A stretch of DNA of 64,000 bases from Thiohalocapsa sp. (GTDB taxonomy: Bacteria; Pseudomonadota; Gammaproteobacteria; Chromatiales; Chromatiaceae): assembly GCF_022340605.1 (NCBI RefSeq), contig NZ_JAJDNQ010000078.1, positions 1 to 64,000 on the forward strand, read 5' to 3'. How positions within the stretch are numbered: position 1 is the first letter of the stretch; every line of letters starts with the position of its first letter. The notes beneath the pieces were generated by a model. It was not told the origin of the DNA and did not search any database. It saw only the letters and a program-made list of their open reading frames with translations. Made by a program: the position numbers and the translations under genes. This document shows positions 59,301 through 64,000 of the stretch, one piece after another.

Positions 59301-60059
59301 TTGACTCAACGCAAAGTTATTTCCTTCGACACCATCCGGGTCGCCTGCAAGAACTGTACGCTGTCGCAGCTGTGCCTGCCGATGGGCTTGTCGCCGGAGG
59401 ACGTCGACCGGCTCGATAGCATCGTGAAGCGCTCCCGCCCCCTGCACCGCGGGGATCACCTCTTCCGCAGCGGCGAGCGCTTTCGCTCCCTGTATGTCGT
59501 GAAGACCGGCTCGGTGAAGACCTACACGCCGAGCGAAGAAGGCGGCGAGCAGGTGCTGGGCTTCCATCTGCCCGGCGAGATCATCGGCCTCGACGCCATC
59601 GACCAGGACTCTCATGCCTGTTCCGCCAAGGTGCTGGAGACCTCCGCCATCTGCGAGGTGCCATTCCAGCGCTTCGAGGAACTGTCCTCCTCCATCCCGA
59701 GCTTGCAGCACGCCATGTTCCGGCTGCTGAGCAAGGAGATCGGCCACGACGCCGAGATGCTGCTGCTGCTCGGCAAGAAGAACGCCGAAGAACGGCTCGC
59801 GGCGTTCCTGGTGAGCATGTCGCAGCGCCTCAGCAAGCGCGGCCTGTCACCCACCGACTTTTACCTGAGCATGTCCCGCCACGAGATCGGCAACTATTTG
59901 GGGCTCGCCGTGGAGACCGTCAGCCGGCTGTTCACCCGCTTCCAGGACGAGGGCCTCGTGAAGGTGGACCGCAAGCACGTCGAAATACTGGACCTCCCCA
60001 CCATCGAGGGCCTCGCCGGCGCCACGCAGACCGCCGGGAGCCGGCGCCACTCGCACTGA
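59301..60059 (+). CDS. fnr: FNR-family oxygen-responsive transcription regulator
   Basis: 252-aa CRP/FNR-type regulator. N-terminal cysteines C16, C19 and C25 (CKNCTLSQLC) plus C107 (SHACSAK) match the four ligands of the oxygen-labile [4Fe-4S] cluster of FNR. The sensory beta-roll follows (FRSGERFRSLYVVKTGSVKT), then a dimerisation helix and a helix-turn-helix, SRHEIGNYLGLAVETVSRLF, with the Glu/Ser/Arg of FNR recognition. The start appears to be TTG 59301 with GGGGA upstream. An FNR box lies just upstream. It fits an organism switching between anoxic phototrophy and respiration. Confidence 0.93.
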   Translation: MTQRKVISFDTIRVACKNCTLSQLCLPMGLSPEDVDRLDSIVKRSRPLHRGDHLFRSGERFRSLYVVKTGSVKTYTPSEEGGEQVLGFHLPGEIIGLDAIDQDSHACSAKVLETSAICEVPFQRFEELSSSIPSLQHAMFRLLSKEIGHDAEMLLLLGKKNAEERLAAFLVSMSQRLSKRGLSPTDFYLSMSRHEIGNYLGLAVETVSRLFTRFQDEGLVKVDRKHVEILDLPTIEGLAGATQTAGSRRHSH

Positions 60060-60309
60060 CGCCTCCCGCAGAACCGACATCCAGGGCAACCAGAACGCGG
60101 GCTCCCCGCGGCCTGGCTGCCTCTCCAATCCCCCGGCGCGGATAGGTCCCCATCCCCCTCGGCGCCATCCGGGAAAACCAATACAATGGCGCCCTCGCGC
60201 GGGCGCCCCCAGCCATTGGGGTACCTCGCGCCGGCCGCGCCGCTGCGCCATGAAGGCCGCCTGGCCTGCTGACACCCCGATCCCAGACGACGATCCTCAA
60301 GGAGCTTCC

Positions 60310-61737
60310 ATGCATCAACCGGCGGTAAAGACGACGCTGGCCCTGCTGCTATTTCTGTTGGCGCCCACGCTGGCGTTCGCGTCGGAGGGCGGCGCGCCGC
60401 TCGATCTGACCTCGGCATGGGTGGGCTACGCCGCGCTCGCGATCTTTATCACCGCCTACGGCCTTGTGATGGCCGAGGAGTACACGGACCTGCGCAAGTC
60501 CAAGCCGGTGGTGCTGGCGGCGGGTCTCATCTGGTTTCTGATCGCCTACTACTACGCGTTCGAGCACGGCGACACGCACACCGTCGAAGGCGCGGTGCGG
60601 CACACCATCATGGAGTTCGCCGAGCTGTTCCTGTTCCTGCTCGCGGCCATGACCTACATCAACGCCATGGAGGAGCGGCGGGTGTTCGAGTGGCTGCGCG
60701 CCTGGCTGGTGGGCAGCGGCTGGAGCTATGGCAGGCTGTTCTGGACAACCGGCTTTCTCGCCTTTTTCATCTCGCCGGTGGCGGACAACCTGACCACGGC
60801 ACTGCTGATGTGCGCGGTGGTGATGGCCGTCGGCGCGGACAGCCCGCGCTTCGTCGTGCTCAGCTGCATCAACATCGTCGTCGCCGCCAACGCCGGCGGC
60901 GCCTTCAGCCCCTTCGGCGACATCACGACGCTGATGGTCTGGCAGAAGGGCGTCATCGAGTTCCGCGACTTCTTCCTACTGTTCCTGCCCGCGCTGGTGA
61001 ACTACGTGGTGCCGGCGTGGTTCATGAGCCGAGCGATCCCGGCTGGCACACCGCCGCCGAGCGATGAGCAGGTGCAGATGAAGCGGGGCGCCAAGCGCAT
61101 CGTGCTCCTGTTCCTGTTGACCATCGCGACGGCCGTCAGCGCGCACAGCGTCCTGCACGTGCCGCCGGTGCTCGGCATGATGACCGGACTCGCGTACCTG
61201 AAGTTCTTCGGCTACTACCTGGAGCTGACGCGGAAGAAATCCACTGCAAAGGCGGGCCGCATCGAGGACAGCATGCCCTTCGACGTCTTCGACAAGGTGG
61301 CCCGCGCGGAGTGGGACACGCTGCTGTTCTTCTACGGCGTGATTCTCTGCGTCGGCGGCCTGGGCTTCATCGGCTACCTGGAGCTGGTGTCGCACTTCGC
61401 TTACGGCGATATGGGTCCAGGCGTTGCCAACGTCTTGGTGGGCCTGCTCTCGGCCATCGTCGACAACATCCCGGTGATGTTCGCCGTGCTCACAATGAAC
61501 CCGGACATGTCCCAAGGGCAGTGGCTCCTGGTGACGCTGACCGCCGGCGTCGGCGGCAGCCTGCTCTCCATCGGCTCCGCCGCGGGCGTGGCGCTGATGG
61601 GCCAGGCGAAGGGCGTCTACACCTTTGTTGAGCACCTGAAGTGGAGCCACTACATCGCGCTGGGCTACATTGCGAGCATCGCAACGCACTTCCTCGTGAA
61701 CTTCTGGATGTTCTCGAAGCCGGCGGGAGTCGGCTGA
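60310..61737 (+). CDS. nhaD: NhaD-type sodium/proton antiporter
   Basis: 475-aa inner-membrane antiporter with an N-terminal signal-like segment (LLLFLLAPTLAFASEGG). NhaD features: ISPVADNLTTALLMCAVVMA, VVAANAGGAFSPFGDITTLM, and in the second half LSAIVDNIPVMFAVLTMNPD then GGSLLSIGSAAGVALMGQAK. Ribosome site AAGGAG precedes ATG 60310. It exports Na+ (or Li+) at alkaline pH; together with trkAH and the transporter at 6503 it suggests a saline habitat. Confidence 0.94.
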   Translation: MHQPAVKTTLALLLFLLAPTLAFASEGGAPLDLTSAWVGYAALAIFITAYGLVMAEEYTDLRKSKPVVLAAGLIWFLIAYYYAFEHGDTHTVEGAVRHTIMEFAELFLFLLAAMTYINAMEERRVFEWLRAWLVGSGWSYGRLFWTTGFLAFFISPVADNLTTALLMCAVVMAVGADSPRFVVLSCINIVVAANAGGAFSPFGDITTLMVWQKGVIEFRDFFLLFLPALVNYVVPAWFMSRAIPAGTPPPSDEQVQMKRGAKRIVLLFLLTIATAVSAHSVLHVPPVLGMMTGLAYLKFFGYYLELTRKKSTAKAGRIEDSMPFDVFDKVARAEWDTLLFFYGVILCVGGLGFIGYLELVSHFAYGDMGPGVANVLVGLLSAIVDNIPVMFAVLTMNPDMSQGQWLLVTLTAGVGGSLLSIGSAAGVALMGQAKGVYTFVEHLKWSHYIALGYIASIATHFLVNFWMFSKPAGVG

Positions 61738-61810
61738 GCGCGCACTCGGGCTTCGCTGTCGCTCGGCCCGATCGGCGCCTAGAGATATTCCCGAAGCCCG
61801 CGAGGGGACT

Positions 61811-61833
61811 GTGGGAGCGGCGTCCCCGCCGCG
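61811..61833. repeat. Single GTGGGAGCG-type repeat unit
   Basis: GTGGGAGCGGCGTCCCCGCC, then GCG, is the left half of the family seen at 22495, 23092, 25169 and 35394. No inverted partner follows nearby. The 200 bases between nhaD and dnaQ otherwise hold nothing. Confidence 0.6.
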
Positions 61834-61939
61834 ATGATCAGCGCGGCATTGCGGCGTGGCGCCCCGCCCACGGCAGTCTGCGGCGGCGTTCCGGCTTACG
61901 CGATCGCTCGCGGGCGCCTCGGCAAGGGCGACTGCCAAG

Positions 61940-62686
61940 TCACCCGGTGGCCACCGCCACCCCGGCATCGTCCGCCGTCTCTTCGGCGAGCCAGACACAG
62001 CCGCCGCTGGCCTTGTGGATGGCGGCGAGCCGGGTCTCGTGGGCTGCCAGCTCTTCGGCGCTAGCGCGCACGACCCGGAGCTTGCCGCGCGGCACGGACA
62101 GGTGACGCACCTCCTCGCGCCGCAGCCCCGTCTCGGCATTGTCCTCGCCGCCGAGGTGCAGGCTCACCTGGCCGCCGGTCATGGCCAAATAGACATCGGC
62201 CAGGATCTGCGCGTCCAGCAGCGCGCCGTGCAGCTCACGGTGGGCGTTGTCGATGCCGTAGCGCTTGCACAGCGCATCCAGGCTGTTGCGTTGCCCTGGG
62301 TGCATGCGCCGCGCGAGGGCCAGGCTGTCCGATACCGTGCAGAGCTGGTCGATGGCCGGCGCGTCGGACCGCCACAGCTTGAGCTCGTGGTTCAGGAAGC
62401 CCACGTCGAAGGGCGCGTTGTGGATCACCAACTCCGCGCCCCGGCAGTAGTCCAGGAATTCCCCGACGATCTCGGCAAAGCGAGGCTTGTCGGCGAGGAA
62501 CTCGTTGGTGATGCCGTGCACCGCCTCCGCGCCCGCGTCGATCTCACGGTCCGGCTGGATGTAGCGGTGGAAGTCGTTGCCGGTGAGCCGCCGCTCGATG
62601 ACCTCCACGCAGCCGATCTCGATGATCCGATGCCCTTCCGACGGCTCCAGGCCGGTGGTTTCCGTATCCAGGACGATCTGACGCAT
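61940..62686 (-). CDS. dnaQ: DNA polymerase III epsilon subunit (3'-5' exonuclease)
   Basis: 248-aa proofreading exonuclease of the replicative polymerase. DEDD motifs: VLDTETTGLEPSEGHRIIEI (Exo I, D-x-E), VIHNAPFDVGFLNHEL (Exo II), and HRELHGALLDAQILADVYLA (Exo III, H then D). The C-terminal tail should bind the alpha subunit. rnhA, often divergent from dnaQ, is not adjacent. Confidence 0.95.
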   Translation of the reverse strand: MRQIVLDTETTGLEPSEGHRIIEIGCVEVIERRLTGNDFHRYIQPDREIDAGAEAVHGITNEFLADKPRFAEIVGEFLDYCRGAELVIHNAPFDVGFLNHELKLWRSDAPAIDQLCTVSDSLALARRMHPGQRNSLDALCKRYGIDNAHRELHGALLDAQILADVYLAMTGGQVSLHLGGEDNAETGLRREEVRHLSVPRGKLRVVRASAEELAAHETRLAAIHKASGGCVWLAEETADDAGVAVATG

Positions 62687-62811
62687 AACGATTCTTGTCC
62701 CCTAAGGTTCCAAGCTCAAGATTCAGCACGTGCCGAGCGCCAAGCACCGGGCGCCAAGCGCCGCAGGCTGCCGTGAGGCCGGCGCTTGGGGTTCGGCGCG
62801 GCGTTTGCCAA

Positions 62812-62962
62812 GGTCGTTGTCGTTCGTTGTCGTTGTCGCTGTCGCTGTCGCTGTCGCTGTCGCCGCGATCATTAACGCATTTGCGAAGAATTCAGCGCGC
62901 TGAAGACTGCACGGTCTTGGCAGTCGGCAGTCGGCAGTCGGCAGTCGGTAGTCTGTAGTCGG
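62812..62962. repeat. GTCGTT/GTCGCT microsatellite and heptamer tandem repeat
   Basis: 62812-62866 contains GTCGTTGTCGTT units followed by five GTCGCT hexamers, resembling one arm of the CTAG-type element without the return arm or ends. At 62921-62962 the heptamer CAGTCGG is repeated six times, the last two copies altered. No gene lies between dnaQ and cobQ. Confidence 0.7.
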
Positions 62963-63014
62963 CCGCGCAGCTTACTCAATTCCCCACCCTCACCACAAAG
63001 GCTAACCCGAGCCC

Positions 63015-64000
63015 ATGTCAGACACCGCCCCCAGCATCGACCTCCAGCTCCCGCCCTTAGGCGATCACGGCCCGCGCCGCGCCCGCGCGCTGATGATCCA
63101 GGGTACGGCCTCCGACGTGGGCAAAAGCCTGCTCGTCGCCGGGCTGTGCCGGGCCTACACCCGGCGCGGGCTCGTGGTGCGGCCGTTCAAGGCGCAGAAC
63201 ATGAGCAACAACGCCGCCGTCACCGCCGACAGCGACGCCCCGCCCGGCCCCGACGGCGAGCGGCCCCGCGGCGAGATTGGCCGTGCGCAGGCATTGCAGG
63301 CGCGCGCCTGCGGCGTGCCGCCGTCCATCCACATGAACCCGGTGCTGCTCAAGCCCCAGACCAACGTCGGCTCGCAGGTGGTGCTGCGCGGGCGCGCGCT
63401 GGGCAATTGCCCGGCGCGGGTCTACCACGAGATGCGCCAGGGCATGATGCCGGCGATCCTCGACAGCTTCGAGCGCCTCTGCGCCGAGGCCGACCTGGTG
63501 CTGGTGGAGGGCGCCGGCAGCGGCGCGGAGATCTATCTGCGCAACAGCGACATCACCAACATGTACTTCGCCGAGCGCGCCGACTTGCCGGTGGTGTTTC
63601 TGGGCGATCTGGACAAGGGCGGCACCATGTCGCACCTGGTGGGCACCTGGCTGCTGCTGGACCAGCCGGACCGGGACCGTGTCGTCGGCTACCTGGTGAA
63701 CAAGTTCCGCGGCGACTTCTCGCTGTTCGAGCCCGCCTGCGAGACCATCACCGCGCACACCGGCTGGCCCTTCCTGGGCGTCGTGCGCTGGTTCGAGGGC
63801 GCATCCCGCCTGCCCGCCGAGGACTCGCTCGCGCTGGAGCGCCCCGCGGAGCAGGACTGGACCGGCGGCGGCACGCTCAACATCGCCGTCCCCCGGCTGT
63901 CGCGCGTCGCCAACTTCGACGACATGGACCCGCTCGCCGCCGAGCCCGCGGTGAACCTGCGCTGGCTGATGCCCGGCCAGGCCCTGCCGGCGGACACCGA
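63015..64000 (+). CDS. cobQ: Cobyric acid synthase CobQ (partial, runs off the window)
   Basis: First 328 residues of the cobalamin-pathway amidase that amidates adenosylcobyrinic acid a,c-diamide at four positions. The N-terminal ATP-binding domain has the P-loop [31 protein letters not shown], and [40 protein letters not shown] and [11 protein letters not shown] follow. The glutaminase domain lies beyond position 64000. Start ATG 63015. Cobalamin synthesis is consistent with a bacteriochlorophyll-producing anaerobe. Confidence 0.95.
   Translation, partial: MSDTAPSIDLQLPPLGDHGPRRARALMIQGTASDVGKSLLVAGLCRAYTRRGLVVRPFKAQNMSNNAAVTADSDAPPGPDGERPRGEIGRAQALQARACGVPPSIHMNPVLLKPQTNVGSQVVLRGRALGNCPARVYHEMRQGMMPAILDSFERLCAEADLVLVEGAGSGAEIYLRNSDITNMYFAERADLPVVFLGDLDKGGTMSHLVGTWLLLDQPDRDRVVGYLVNKFRGDFSLFEPACETITAHTGWPFLGVVRWFEGASRLPAEDSLALERPAEQDWTGGGTLNIAVPRLSRVANFDDMDPLAAEPAVNLRWLMPGQALPADT

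Noticed and set aside
62812-62962. Possible CRISPR array
   Set aside because: Units are 6-7 bases, contiguous, with no spacers; no cas gene is present in the window.

Overview
The window looks like a chromosome segment of a GC-rich gammaproteobacterium, most likely a purple sulfur bacterium (Chromatiales). The best evidence is a Gly/Tyr/Trp-rich secreted protein of the sulfur-globule envelope type (58561-58968). It sits near a [4Fe-4S] FNR-type regulator and a typical gammaproteobacterial run of pyrG, eno, ftsB, ispD, ispF, truD. Trk potassium uptake and two NhaD/ArsB-type ion transporters suggest a saline habitat. Species assignment is inference; no rRNA is present.

Layout. 1-8.4 kb: trkH/trkA (minus), an orphan secF coupled to an amino-acid permease, an NhaD/ArsB-like transporter and a CBS protein. 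8.4-11.4 kb: periplasmic [NiFe] hydrogenase small and large subunits with no accessory genes. 11.7-26.6 kb: an accessory zone full of broken genes: DUF3782 and adenine-methylase remnants, an IS5-type transposase remnant, a frameshifted hicA beside hicB plus a second hicB remnant, orphan RHH and RelE/HigB-like genes, a RAYT remnant, a subtilase, and miniature or deleted oxidoreductase genes.

26.6-34.8 kb holds the most unusual system: one tightly overlapping operon (A, a fused degenerate B-D, H, J, K, L, M, N) that encodes the membrane arm of respiratory complex I. It has no NuoC, E, F, G or I. The B and D homologues are fused into one protein without the N2-cluster cysteines. NuoH has lost its quinone-site signature, while most antiporter-like lysines and glutamates of L, M, N and K remain. 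It looks like a redox-inactive, proton-translocating complex I relative.

35.7-46.5 kb is a metal-homeostasis region: ZIP and GDT1-type transporters, CopZ, CopA, an outer-membrane protein, a wrecked RND efflux pair, a methyltransferase, a Met/His-rich protein, a DUF4405 protein, CusF and a truncated ChaB. 46.8-51.8 kb is a 1671-residue CheB-CheR-PAS-kinase-receiver hybrid. 52.3-64 kb is housekeeping: truD to pyrG, the sulfur globule gene, fnr, nhaD, dnaQ and the start of cobQ.

Intergenic space is crowded with several families of palindromic repeats. One has CTAG-ended inverted termini around GTCGTT-type microsatellite arms, another a GTGTCGCCCT/AGGGCGACAC hairpin, and a third is the GTGGGAGCG type. 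Some of these supply the stop codons or C-terminal codons of neighbouring genes.
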